Shown here piece by piece: positions 1 through 6,706 of a stretch of DNA of 6,756 bases (position 1 is its first letter; each line of letters begins with the position of its first letter). Source of the stretch: Oscillospiraceae bacterium (lineage in GTDB: Bacteria > Bacillota > Clostridia > Oscillospirales > Ruminococcaceae); the NCBI GenBank assembly GCA_016295545.1, contig JAEDLA010000082.1:1-6756 (forward strand). Reading direction: 5' to 3'. The translations under genes and the position numbers were made by a program. Below the pieces are notes generated by a model that worked only from the letters and a program-made list of their open reading frames with translations, did no database searches and was not told the origin of the DNA.

Positions 1-10
1 TTCTCCTTAT
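1..10 (-). promoter_or_regulatory. Possible ribosome binding site of a leftward gene outside the window
   Basis: Read on the minus strand, the first ten bases give ATAAGGAGAA, a good purine-rich Shine-Dalgarno match. If real, a gene transcribed leftward starts within about ten bases beyond the left edge, and 1-323 is then a divergent intergenic region. No coding sequence of that gene is inside the window, so this rests on a short motif only and could be chance. Confidence 0.25.
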
Positions 11-36
11 ATAAAAAAATGGACATTAATATCAAA

Positions 37-53
37 CGCCGGATAAACCGGCG
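37..53. other. GC-rich hairpin in the left intergenic region
   Basis: CGCCGG (37-42) pairs perfectly with CCGGCG (48-53) around a five-base ATAAA loop. A run of five T (66-70) follows on the plus strand, but 12 bases after the stem, which is too far for a standard intrinsic terminator. On the minus strand the stem is followed by TTTGAT, a weak T-tract. It could be a weak terminator in either direction, or a 5' leader hairpin of the presumed leftward gene. The stem is clear; the role is not. Confidence 0.35.
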
Positions 54-71
54 CTCTCTCTAATACTTTTT

Positions 72-129
72 ATTACTTCGTCAAATAAATATTGGTAATT
101 ACTTCGTCGGGCAAGCCGAGGGAAGTAAT
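72..129. repeat. Short direct repeat plus hairpin
   Basis: ATTACTTCGTC occurs at 72-82 and again at 98-108. The second copy starts a hairpin: ATTACTTC (98-105) pairs with GAAGTAAT (122-129), and inside it TCGG (107-110) pairs with CCGA (116-119) around the loop GCAAG, with a small internal bulge. This hairpin lies next to the structured repeat at 138-270, but the right-hand copy of that repeat does not clearly contain it before the window ends. It may be an extra module of the same repeat family or an unrelated element. Confidence 0.4.
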
Positions 130-137
130 GCTGGAGT

Positions 138-270
138 GTCCGTAAATCATCGCTGCGCTTGATTTACTGCTTTGTCAGGGGGACTCCGTCCCCCTCGTTC
201 ACCCCCTGCCAAAGGGTTAATAAACCCTTTGGAATCCCACTCTGCGGCTTCGCCGCTTTTTATAGATATT
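138..270 (+). repeat. Structured interspersed repeat, left copy
   Basis: This stretch is the reverse complement of 6560-6752, apart from a few substitutions and an insertion in the other copy. Positions 191-241 match 6639-6589 without a difference over 51 nt. It is a chain of four hairpins: GTAAATCA/TGATTTAC (142-149/160-167); AGGGGGAC/GTCCCCCT with loop TCC (177-184/188-195); a 24-nt palindrome at 209-232 with 10-bp arms CCAAAGGGTT/AACCCTTTGG when read on the minus strand; and GCGGC/GCCGC with loop TTC (244-248/252-256), followed by five T. No open reading frame in it looks real. It resembles the non-coding repeats scattered between operons in Firmicute genomes, but I do not recognise the family by name. 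Confidence 0.8.
244..261 (+). terminator. Terminator-like hairpin with T-tract at the inner end of the left repeat
   Basis: A 5-bp GC stem, GCGGC (244-248) and GCCGC (252-256) around TTC, is followed directly by TTTTT (257-261). This is the form of a short Rho-independent terminator for transcripts entering from the left. The palindrome just upstream (209-232) may strengthen it. It would stop read-through into the gene at 324. The stem is short, so efficiency is uncertain. Confidence 0.5.
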
Positions 271-306
271 TAATACCGGAAAGTAAAAATAGATTTGTAT
301 TGCCCG

Positions 307-315
307 AAAGGAGGG
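307..315 (+). promoter_or_regulatory. Ribosome binding site that fixes a TTG start at 324
   Basis: AAAGGAGGG has its AGGAGG core at 309-314, which leaves nine bases before TTG at 324. No ATG or GTG in frame is as well placed, so the TTG is taken as the start. The segment 271-306 between the repeat and this site is AT-rich and should hold the promoter, but I see no convincing pair of -35 and -10 boxes. Confidence 0.85.
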
Positions 316-323
316 AGCTTTAA

Positions 324-1490
324 TTGCCCAACTATGATAAAGAGGATATTGTTGAGCTGAAAAACAGAAAAAAACGGCGAAAACGACTGGTCAGACTGCT
401 TGTATTCCTGCTGATAGTTTCAATTGTCGGCGGACTGTTTTACTACAGGGACTTATGGCTGCCAAAGCTGCAGGGACTGGGAAAACAGTACGAGACTATC
501 AGAAATGACGGTCAGCTTGCTGAGGGAAATTTCCCGATAGAAATAAACGGCGGCTCAAAATATCAGCTGAATTACGGCGAGGACAGGCTGTTTCTGCTGA
601 GCGATGCTTATATCTATTACTACAGCGTAGACGGCGGACTGCTGAAAAGACGTCAGCACGCCTATTCAAATGCAGTGCTTAATACCGCCGGAGGTACGGC
701 GCTTATCTATGAAAGCGGCGGTGACCAGCTTTCTGTGGAGAATGACAAGGAAAAGCTTTATGAGATGAGCTTTGATGATACCATAATCTTTGCACGTATC
801 AGTCCGGAGGGCTATGCTGCTGTTGTAACCACTTCTGACAATTACGCCTGCAAGCTTACAGTCTATAATAAAAAGGGAGAATTTGTTTACGAGAGAAACT
901 GCGTTGAGCGTATAAAGTCCATAAGCTTTACCGATGAAAGCTCCGGCTGTATTCTCAGCTATATCGGCGCTGACAACGGAACTCTCTCCACAAGCGTGCA
1001 GAAAATAAGCTTTACCTCTGAAAAGGAGGACTGGACATCGCCTTACGTCAATACTCTCGGCATTGAGACCTTTGCAAGCGGTGACGGAGCTTTCGTACTT
1101 GGCTATACCGCCTGTGCAAATGTGGATTCAAGCGGTCAGATAAGCTCCTATTACCAGTATGACGGAGATTTTGCCGGCGGTGACAGCAAAAACGGCAAAT
1201 CTGCTGTTATCATCAATGATGACGACAGAAGAAAATATACCCTTGCTCTTTTTGACAAGGATTCCGCTGCTCCGGTGCTTGTTGATTTTGATGAGCCGCT
1301 GAAATATGTCACTGTCTGCGACGGACTGGCATATGTTATGAGTACGGAGGAGATAAGGGGCTATGATTTTGATGGAACGCTCCGTTCAACAGTTGAAATA
1401 ACCGATTCCTACAGCGAATTCAGGAGAAGCGAGGACTACATTTTCCTTATGGCATATAATAAGATAGACAGAATCGATTACAATAGCTGA
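324..1490 (+). CDS. Single-pass membrane protein with DUF5711-like extracytoplasmic domain
   Basis: The 388-residue product starts with a basic cytoplasmic stretch (KNRKKRRKR, residues 13-21), then one hydrophobic segment (about 22-41), then some 345 residues expected outside the membrane. The outer part is rich in short beta strands with repeated Gly-Gly turns and Tyr/Ser/Asp-rich loops, which looks like a beta-propeller fold. Its pattern (FPIEINGG, a LLSDAYIYYY strand, HAYSN, then YESGG) matches my memory of DUF5711 proteins of Ruminococcus and relatives. No catalytic motif is visible and the family's function is not known to me; envelope sensing or scaffolding is only a guess. It has a TTG start after a strong ribosome binding site. 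The next gene starts 94 nt downstream in the same direction, and this protein and CvpA may work together at the membrane. An alternative is another PQQ/WD40-like membrane protein. Confidence 0.75.
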   Translation: MPNYDKEDIVELKNRKKRRKRLVRLLVFLLIVSIVGGLFYYRDLWLPKLQGLGKQYETIRNDGQLAEGNFPIEINGGSKYQLNYGEDRLFLLSDAYIYYYSVDGGLLKRRQHAYSNAVLNTAGGTALIYESGGDQLSVENDKEKLYEMSFDDTIIFARISPEGYAAVVTTSDNYACKLTVYNKKGEFVYERNCVERIKSISFTDESSGCILSYIGADNGTLSTSVQKISFTSEKEDWTSPYVNTLGIETFASGDGAFVLGYTACANVDSSGQISSYYQYDGDFAGGDSKNGKSAVIINDDDRRKYTLALFDKDSAAPVLVDFDEPLKYVTVCDGLAYVMSTEEIRGYDFDGTLRSTVEITDSYSEFRRSEDYIFLMAYNKIDRIDYNS

Positions 1491-1568
1491 TATTTCCGGC
1501 ATAAATGATACATATATATAAATAGGATTATAGAATCTGCTCTGCTGATAGTTTTTGCGCAGGGCGAT

Positions 1569-1578
1569 AAAGGAGGAG
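1569..1578 (+). promoter_or_regulatory. Ribosome binding site that places the cvpA-like start at 1585
   Basis: AAAGGAGGAG has an AGGAGG core at 1571-1576, eight bases before ATG at 1585. A TTG at 1555 is in frame and would add ten residues, but it lies upstream of this site, and those residues (RRAIKEEQN) are simply the site read as codons. The ATG is therefore preferred. Confidence 0.9.
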
Positions 1579-1584
1579 CAAAAC

Positions 1585-2484
1585 ATGGGTACACAGTTCT
1601 GGTGGTTTTTTGACGCAGCAGCTGCTGTAATAGTGCTGATAGCTGTTTTTATTGCAGGAAAACGTGGCTTTTCAAAATCTATTGTAGTCTCTGTGGGCTG
1701 CATTTTGGGAATTATTTTTTCTGCCTCAATAAGCGGCGGAGTGGCGGGAGCAATCTACAAAACTACTGCCAAGCCAAGCAACGTCAAGGATATTGAGCAC
1801 GCTCTTGAGGATTTCAGCATAACAGGGGAAACAAAAACATATATCGAGACTCTCGGCTATAACGTAACTGTCAAAGAGGAAAAACTGGCGGAAATTTTTG
1901 CCGGCGGAGGAGATATAAACGCAGCTCTTTATAAGTACATCAACAACATAAACGGCAGAACTGTTGATACGGAGGAAGCCTTCAATGAAAAAATGACTGA
2001 CGGCTTTGCACGTATCATGGATGATTTGCTGTCTCCGAGACTTACGGACTACGCCGGAGCAAAGGCTGCTGAAAAGATAAAGGCTGATATGCCAGCCATG
2101 ACAGAGGTAATTCAGCTCCTGACAGCTGAGGAAAACGACAAAGCAGCCCAGATGATAGAAAAGGAATTTACCGGCGAAGCCTATCAGGAAATCATTCAGA
2201 CAATGTGCCTTGTAATAGTACTGCTGATTTTCATGGTTGTTGTCAAGAGCTTTGCAGTGAAGCTTGAAAAAAGCGGAGCCATTGCTCCTATGGGCGATAT
2301 TGCCGAACACGTTTTGGGAGCAGCTGCCGGTATAATCAGCGGAGTAACACTTGTTGCAGCCACAGCAGCTGTAATAAGAACCTGTGTACTTCTCGGCAAC
2401 AGCAGCATGATGCTTTTCAATACAGAAACAATAGACAAAACTATTTTCTTTAAATACATTTACAGACTTGTGTCAATGATTTAG
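1585..2484 (+). CDS. CvpA family membrane protein
   Basis: The product is 299 residues from the ATG. The N-terminus has the CvpA (colicin V production family) signature: a helix with an early Asp (FFDAAAAVIVLIAVF, Asp10), then GKRGFSKS (25-32), then a second membrane helix (about 33-55). A hydrophilic, mostly helical stretch of about 145 residues (60-205) follows, then a third helix (about 206-221) and a fourth (about 243-268). Short CvpA proteins have about 160-180 residues; the larger size here comes from the central insert, which should lie outside the membrane and which I recall in other Firmicute members. In E. coli, cvpA is needed for colicin V export and sits beside purF; its biochemical role is not settled and no purine gene is nearby here. 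It lies 40 nt before the clp gene and is probably co-transcribed with it. The 94 nt before it could hold an internal promoter, but none is clear. Confidence 0.85.
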   Translation: MGTQFWWFFDAAAAVIVLIAVFIAGKRGFSKSIVVSVGCILGIIFSASISGGVAGAIYKTTAKPSNVKDIEHALEDFSITGETKTYIETLGYNVTVKEEKLAEIFAGGGDINAALYKYINNINGRTVDTEEAFNEKMTDGFARIMDDLLSPRLTDYAGAKAAEKIKADMPAMTEVIQLLTAEENDKAAQMIEKEFTGEAYQEIIQTMCLVIVLLIFMVVVKSFAVKLEKSGAIAPMGDIAEHVLGAAAGIISGVTLVAATAAVIRTCVLLGNSSMMLFNTETIDKTIFFKYIYRLVSMI

Positions 2485-2524
2485 GCATTCAGATACAAAA
2501 TAAAAACAGGAGGTTATCACCCCG

Positions 2525-4849
2525 ATGATAATGTGCAGCAAATGCAAAAAGCGTCCGGCAGTTGTTTTTATAACATCAATGCACGGCAATGAAAAGAAAA
2601 ACGAAGGATTGTGCCTTACCTGCGCAAAGGAAATGAATATTCCGCAGGTTGCAGAGTACATGGAAAAGCTTGGTATATCCGATGAGGAGATAGAGCAGCT
2701 TTCCGACCAGATGATGGGTATGCTTGACGGCGACAGCTTTGAAATGGGCGGTTCAGGCTTTTTCCCGGATTTTTTAGGCAATTTCTTCCAGAATAACAAC
2801 GCTCCGGCAGAAAACGGCGGCAATGAACAGGCAATCTCCGGACAGTCTGATAAGCAGGCTGATGACAAGAATCAGAACAGCGGCAAAAAAGGAATATTCG
2901 GCGGCAAAAAGGATAAAAAGCAGGGGAATCTGAAATTCCTCAACAGCTACTGTACTAACCTTACCCAGAAAGCCGCTGACGGTCAGCTTGACAGGATAAT
3001 GGGCAGAGATAAGGAAATTGCCCGTGTTATACAGATACTTTCAAGACGTACCAAAAATAATCCCTGTCTCATAGGTGAACCCGGTGTTGGTAAAACAGCT
3101 ATTGCTGAGGGAATTGCTCAGCGCATAAACGAGGGAAATGTCCCCTTTAACCTTGCTGACAAGAAGCTATATCTCCTTGACCTTACTGCTCTTGTTGCCG
3201 GAACACAGTTCAGGGGACAGTTTGAAAGCCGTATCAAGGGACTTGTGGACGAGGTCAAGCGTGAGGGCAATGTCATACTCTTTATTGACGAGGTCCATAA
3301 CCTTATCGGCACAGGTGATGCCGAGGGTTCAATGAATGCCGCAAATATCCTTAAACCTGCCCTTTCCAGAGGAGAGGTTCAGGTAATCGGTGCAACAACC
3401 TTTGGTGAGTACAGAAAGTACATCGAAAAGGATTCAGCTCTTGAAAGACGTTTCCAGCCTGTTACTGTCAACGAGCCTACTGTTGAGGAGACGGTGAATG
3501 TTCTTTTAGGCATAAAGCAGTATTATGAGGACTATCACCATGTTCACATTTCAGACTATCTGCTGAGAGTATGTGCTGAGCTTTCCGAGCGTTATATTAC
3601 CGATCGTTTCCTCCCCGACAAGGCTATCGACCTTATGGACGAGGGCTGTGCCCTTGCCTGCATACGCTCTCCTGAAATTGCAGATTACGAAAAGCTGAAA
3701 AAGGAAATAAAAGTTCTTGAGGATATGGAAAAGAGTATTTCCGAGCAGAGCGAGCCGGATTATCAGGCAATTGCTGAGGTAAAGGGAAAGCTTATCCATG
3801 CCCGTGATAACGGTGAGGAGCTTCGTCAGAAGGCAGAAAGTGTTCAGGTAACTGAGGGCGATATTGCTAAGGTCGTTGAGCTGTGGACAGGAATTCCGGC
3901 AAGTAAGATTACTGAATCAGAGTTTATGAAAATAGCTCATCTTGCCGATTCGCTTAAAAAGAGAATTGTCGGTCAGGACGAGGCAATAGGACTTCTTTCC
4001 AATGCAATAAAGCGCAAGAGAGTTCATCTGAATAAAAAACGCAGACCGGCTTCGTTTATATTTGTAGGTCCTACAGGTGTAGGAAAGACTGAACTTGTAA
4101 AGGCGCTTGCTGAGGAGATGTTCGATTCCCCCGAGCCGCTTATCCGCCTTGATATGACTGAGTATATGGAGAAGCACTCTGTGGCAAGAATGATTGGTTC
4201 GCCTCCGGGATATGTGGGCTACGATGAAGCAGGACAGCTGACGGAAAAGGTACGCAGACGTCCCTATTCAGTAATTCTTTTTGATGAAATAGAAAAGGCT
4301 CACCCCGATGTTATGAATATACTCATGCAGATACTTGACGAGGGCAAGGTCGACGACGCTCACGGCAGAACAGTCAACTTTGAGAACACCATTATATGCA
4401 TGACCTCCAATGCCGGTTCTTCCGATAAATCAGTGGGAGTAGGCTTCAACAGGACGGAAAATGAGATAACCCGTGAAAAGGCAATGAAAGGACTGAAAGA
4501 GTTCCTGCGCCCTGAATTTATCAGCCGAATCGATGAGATAGTTGTATTCAGACCGCTGTCAAAAGAGAATTTTGCTGAGATTGCGGCACTTATGATAAAC
4601 GAGATGAAAGAACCTCTTGCTGAAAAGAATATCTCTGTCAGCTATGATAAACGTGCTCTTGACAGGATTGCGGAAATGTCATACGGCAAGCCCTATGGTG
4701 CCCGTGATATCAGACGTGTTATCCGTCAGGAGGTTGAGGACAAGGCGGCTGAGCTTATTATCGAAAAGGCTTCTGAGCTTTCTGAAATAGTTATCTCTGC
4801 CGATGAAAACGGAGATATTACCGTTGAGGGAAGAAAGGACGGAGAGTAA
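2525..4849 (+). CDS. clpE: ClpE-type AAA+ unfoldase with N-terminal zinc finger
   Basis: This 774-residue Hsp100 ATPase unfolds proteins in the cytosol and feeds them to ClpP. A zinc finger comes first: C4-x2-C7, 22 residues, C30-x2-C33, the spacing typical of ClpE. A polar Gly/Asn/Lys-rich linker (about 85-135) replaces the paired Clp_N repeats of ClpC and ClpB. AAA domain 1 has Walker A GEPGVGKT (184-191), Walker B ILFIDE (251-256), pore loop GTQFRG (226-231) and ALERRF (305-310). A short charged coiled coil (about 387-440), UVR-like but degenerate, links to AAA domain 2 with Walker A GPTGVGKT (515-522), pore loop GYVG (562-565), Walker B VILFDE (583-588) and sensor 2 GAR (725-727). The tripeptide VGF (639-641) sits where ClpP-docking loops lie. 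All ATPase residues appear intact. AGGAGGT at 2508-2514 supports ATG 2525 over ATG 2531. No CtsR or CIRCE heat-shock operator is visible upstream, which is unusual for clpE of model Firmicutes. Confidence 0.92.
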   Translation: MIMCSKCKKRPAVVFITSMHGNEKKNEGLCLTCAKEMNIPQVAEYMEKLGISDEEIEQLSDQMMGMLDGDSFEMGGSGFFPDFLGNFFQNNNAPAENGGNEQAISGQSDKQADDKNQNSGKKGIFGGKKDKKQGNLKFLNSYCTNLTQKAADGQLDRIMGRDKEIARVIQILSRRTKNNPCLIGEPGVGKTAIAEGIAQRINEGNVPFNLADKKLYLLDLTALVAGTQFRGQFESRIKGLVDEVKREGNVILFIDEVHNLIGTGDAEGSMNAANILKPALSRGEVQVIGATTFGEYRKYIEKDSALERRFQPVTVNEPTVEETVNVLLGIKQYYEDYHHVHISDYLLRVCAELSERYITDRFLPDKAIDLMDEGCALACIRSPEIADYEKLKKEIKVLEDMEKSISEQSEPDYQAIAEVKGKLIHARDNGEELRQKAESVQVTEGDIAKVVELWTGIPASKITESEFMKIAHLADSLKKRIVGQDEAIGLLSNAIKRKRVHLNKKRRPASFIFVGPTGVGKTELVKALAEEMFDSPEPLIRLDMTEYMEKHSVARMIGSPPGYVGYDEAGQLTEKVRRRPYSVILFDEIEKAHPDVMNILMQILDEGKVDDAHGRTVNFENTIICMTSNAGSSDKSVGVGFNRTENEITREKAMKGLKEFLRPEFISRIDEIVVFRPLSKENFAEIAALMINEMKEPLAEKNISVSYDKRALDRIAEMSYGKPYGARDIRRVIRQEVEDKAAELIIEKASELSEIVISADENGDITVEGRKDGE

Positions 4850-5412
4850 TGAAGCTGAAAAGCATTATTGCTGTTGTTCTGGCTGCTGTTATATGTACGG
4901 CAGCCCTCTGTTCCTGCGGAAAGTCCGGCGGACCGGTACTTGCCCTGAGCAGTACTGAGGGAAAGCCGGGAGATACAGTCAACGTCAGCCTGTCTGTTTC
5001 AGGAGCTGACGGCAAATGGTCGTCATGCGGCATTCATATACTCTACGACAACAGACTTGAATGCATAGCAAGTGAAGCTGATCCGCAGACGCCCTCCTAT
5101 GAAAAAGGCGGAGCTATTGCCGATATGACAGCTTCCGTTGCTGTAATATGGAACAAGGATCTGCTTGATGAAATCGAAAAGGACAACAAATTTTCCATAT
5201 TCTTTGCTGCTGCCGGAGAGGGCAATGTGGGCAAAGACGGTGATATAGCATCATTTTCGTTTAAAATTCCTGATGATGCAGAAGTCGGAACAGTCTACGA
5301 AACAGGCTTCTTCTACCGTGACGGTGACGCTTTTGCAAGTGCAGACAATGACGCTGATTTTCAGGATTACGCATTCAGCCACTGGAAAGGCGGGAAAATC
5401 ACGGTAGTCTGA
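4849..5412 (+). CDS. Small lipoprotein with a single cohesin domain
   Basis: The 187-residue product opens with a lipoprotein signal peptide: MKLK, a hydrophobic core (6-20), then the lipobox-like LCSC with Cys23 as the probable lipidated residue (Cys at -2 is atypical). Nearly all of the rest (about 30-187) looks like one cohesin module, the receptor that binds dockerins: strand VLALSSTEGKPGDTVNVSL, then KWSSCGIHILYDNRLE (56-71), then GDIASFSFKIPDDAEVGTVY, ending in GGKITVV. These follow the cohesin pattern of GKPGDTV, a G-F/I-x-I-x-YD strand, and DG-x-I-A-x-F-x-F-x-I-P-D-D-A. No dockerin, LPXTG or second cohesin is present, so it would act as a minimal membrane-anchored scaffoldin. Its ATG overlaps the clpE stop by one base (TAATG) with GGAG at 4841-4844, which suggests translational coupling. 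Other immunoglobulin-like beta-sandwich lipoproteins are possible but fit less well. Confidence 0.8.
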   Translation: MKLKSIIAVVLAAVICTAALCSCGKSGGPVLALSSTEGKPGDTVNVSLSVSGADGKWSSCGIHILYDNRLECIASEADPQTPSYEKGGAIADMTASVAVIWNKDLLDEIEKDNKFSIFFAAAGEGNVGKDGDIASFSFKIPDDAEVGTVYETGFFYRDGDAFASADNDADFQDYAFSHWKGGKITVV

Positions 5413-5422
5413 TACGCTCAAC

Positions 5423-5430
5423 GGAGGTGA
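5423..5430 (+). promoter_or_regulatory. Ribosome binding site that fixes a TTG start at 5437
   Basis: GGAGGTGA is an excellent anti-Shine-Dalgarno match, with nine bases between its GGAGG core and TTG at 5437. Starting there gives a complete signal peptide beginning MNLKK; any later start would cut into it. This supports TTG as the true start. Confidence 0.88.
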
Positions 5431-5436
5431 ATTTAC

Positions 5437-6561
5437 TTGAATCTGAAAAAAATACCGTTATTGGCATCAGCTGCCATAATCGCAGCAGCATTCTCCGGAG
5501 CGCCTGCTGCGGCAGCTGACTCGTCGGATAAGGTTAAGATAATGCCGCTGGGCGACTCGATTACTGACGGTTACTGGACAGCAGGCGGCTACAGGAAGTA
5601 TCTAAGCCATTTGCTTGCACAGGACGGCTTTACAGACATTGACCTCGTAGGACCAAAGGGCAATGATATCGAAACCTTTTCCTATAACGGCGAAACAGTC
5701 AGCTATGACGGCAATTATGCCGGCTACAGCGGCTATGCCATACAGTATATGGAGGGCACGGAAACTCGTCAGGGAATCCTTGAAACTATTCAGGAAACCG
5801 ATATGATAAAGACATATCAGCCGGATATAGTACTGCTGCAAATAGGAACAAATGATATTCTCAGCGCTTATAATGAGGGTATTACAGACAGGCTTGAAAA
5901 TCTGATAAATGTTATCCTCAGTGACCTTGACGATCCCGACAGCGTGATTTTTGTATCAACTGTTCCTGAAATTGACGCTGTTCTTGTATCGGACTGGCTG
6001 TGGGCATACGGCGATGCAAAGTGGAACAGTACGCAGGAGGAGTTTTCTGCACTGATACAGGGGTATGTTGCAAGCTATAACAGCTCTGTAAAGCAGCTTG
6101 CTGAGAAAATGCAGAATGAGCAGAAAAACGTTCGTTTTGCCGATATTCACAGTGTCCTTGACGTTGAGACTGACCTTTATGACGGAGTTCACCCCAATGA
6201 ACAGGGGTATGAGAAAATGGGCGTTTACTGGGCAGATGTTATCGGGACATATCTTGACAGCGGAAATACGGAGGAAACAACTGCTGCAACGACAGATATT
6301 CCTCAGGAAGAAACAACAGTGCCGACAACAGAAAATCAGCCGGATATCTCACCAAATGGCTATAAAATGGCTGACCTGATAAGATTGTCCTGCTTTATTA
6401 CAAATAAGACGAAATTTATTGATGACGGTACGGAGGTTCCGCTTGCGGAGCTTACGGCTGAGCAGCAGAAGTTCTACGACATGGACGGGGACGGCGCTCT
6501 CGACAGTCTTGATGTTGTGCTGCTTCGCAGGGAACTGCAGGAAATAGCACGATATATATAA
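5437..6561 (+). CDS. Secreted SGNH/GDSL hydrolase with C-terminal dockerin-like module
   Basis: The 374-residue product has a signal peptide (basic N-terminus, hydrophobic 6-20, likely cleavage near APAAAA-DSS, residue 27). The catalytic domain (about 32-273) shows the SGNH blocks: GDSITDG (39-45, nucleophile Ser41), Gly in YAGYSG (94-99), GTND (137-140, Asn139) and DGVHPN (249-254, Asp249 and His252). Such enzymes are esterases; in plant-fibre degraders they often remove acetyl groups from xylan or pectin, but the substrate cannot be read here. A Thr/Glu-rich linker (about 278-302) leads to a dockerin-like module: a degenerate first repeat (303-321) and a standard calcium-loop repeat DMDGDGALDSLD (348-359) followed by VVLLRREL. 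The phrase LTAEQQKFYDMDGDG closely resembles ruminococcal dockerins. The gene lies 24 nt after the cohesin gene and probably shares its transcript. A dockerin implies docking onto a cohesin, possibly the neighbour's. Confidence 0.9.
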   Translation: MNLKKIPLLASAAIIAAAFSGAPAAAADSSDKVKIMPLGDSITDGYWTAGGYRKYLSHLLAQDGFTDIDLVGPKGNDIETFSYNGETVSYDGNYAGYSGYAIQYMEGTETRQGILETIQETDMIKTYQPDIVLLQIGTNDILSAYNEGITDRLENLINVILSDLDDPDSVIFVSTVPEIDAVLVSDWLWAYGDAKWNSTQEEFSALIQGYVASYNSSVKQLAEKMQNEQKNVRFADIHSVLDVETDLYDGVHPNEQGYEKMGVYWADVIGTYLDSGNTEETTAATTDIPQEETTVPTTENQPDISPNGYKMADLIRLSCFITNKTKFIDDGTEVPLAELTAEQQKFYDMDGDGALDSLDVVLLRRELQEIARYI

Positions 6562-6568
6562 TATCTAT

Positions 6569-6586
6569 AAAAATCGGCGAAGCCGC
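6569..6586 (-). terminator. Minus-strand terminator-like hairpin at the inner end of the right repeat
   Basis: On the minus strand GCGGC, TTC and GCCG are followed after one A by TTTTT (complement of 6569-6573). This would stop transcripts entering from the right before they run antisense through the esterase gene. On the plus strand the same hairpin has no T-tract after it, so the operon's own terminator is not evident unless the palindrome at 6598-6621 or a site beyond the window serves. Confidence 0.4.
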
Positions 6587-6639
6587 AAAGTGGGATTCCA
6601 AAGGGTTTATTAACCCTTTGGCAGGGGGTGAACGAGGGG

Positions 6640-6706
6640 TGACTCCCTACGGTGTAGGGAGATGTCACGAAGTGACAGAGGGTACGGGCGACCGTTGGGA
6701 GCAGCG
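6640..6706. other. Insertion made of small hairpins inside the right repeat
   Basis: About 65 nt here are absent from the left copy, where the corresponding place is the loop side of the hairpin 177-195. The insert holds CTCCCTAC/GTAGGGAG with loop GGT (6643-6650/6654-6661), TGTCAC/GTGACA with loop GAA (6663-6668/6672-6677) and ACGG/CCGT with loop GCGA (6684-6687/6692-6695). The host hairpin is still closed by AGGGG (6635-6639) and CCCCT (6709-6713), so the whole could fold as a multibranched structure. Exact edges are uncertain by a few bases. Confidence 0.6.

Noticed and set aside
138..232. CRISPR array, tRNA or riboswitch in the left flank
   Set aside because: The hairpins differ from one another and are not regularly spaced direct repeats with spacers; no cloverleaf or known riboswitch core could be drawn.
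1555..1584. TTG start at 1555 for the cvpA-like gene
   Set aside because: The strong ribosome binding site at 1569-1578 lies downstream of it and fits ATG 1585; the extra ten residues do not belong to the CvpA fold.
1491..1584. Internal promoter before the cvpA-like gene
   Set aside because: The AT-rich stretch near 1510-1525 (ATATATATAAATA) could pass for a -10 box, but no -35 partner at proper spacing is clear, so no feature is called.
1726..2310. Minus-strand open frame of 194 codons within the cvpA-like gene
   Set aside because: It lies antisense inside a gene with a clear family match and ribosome binding site, has Cys/His/Phe-rich composition typical of a shadow frame, and shows no domain or start signal of its own.
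2473..2868. Minus-strand open frame of 131 codons over the clpE start
   Set aside because: It overlaps the conserved zinc finger of ClpE on the opposite strand, and its protein is Ser/Pro/Cys-rich with no recognisable motif.
2525..4849. ClpC or ClpB assignment for the AAA+ protein
   Set aside because: The paired Clp_N repeats are missing, the N-terminal CX2C-X22-CX2C finger is the ClpE type, and the middle domain is far shorter than the ClpB coiled coil.
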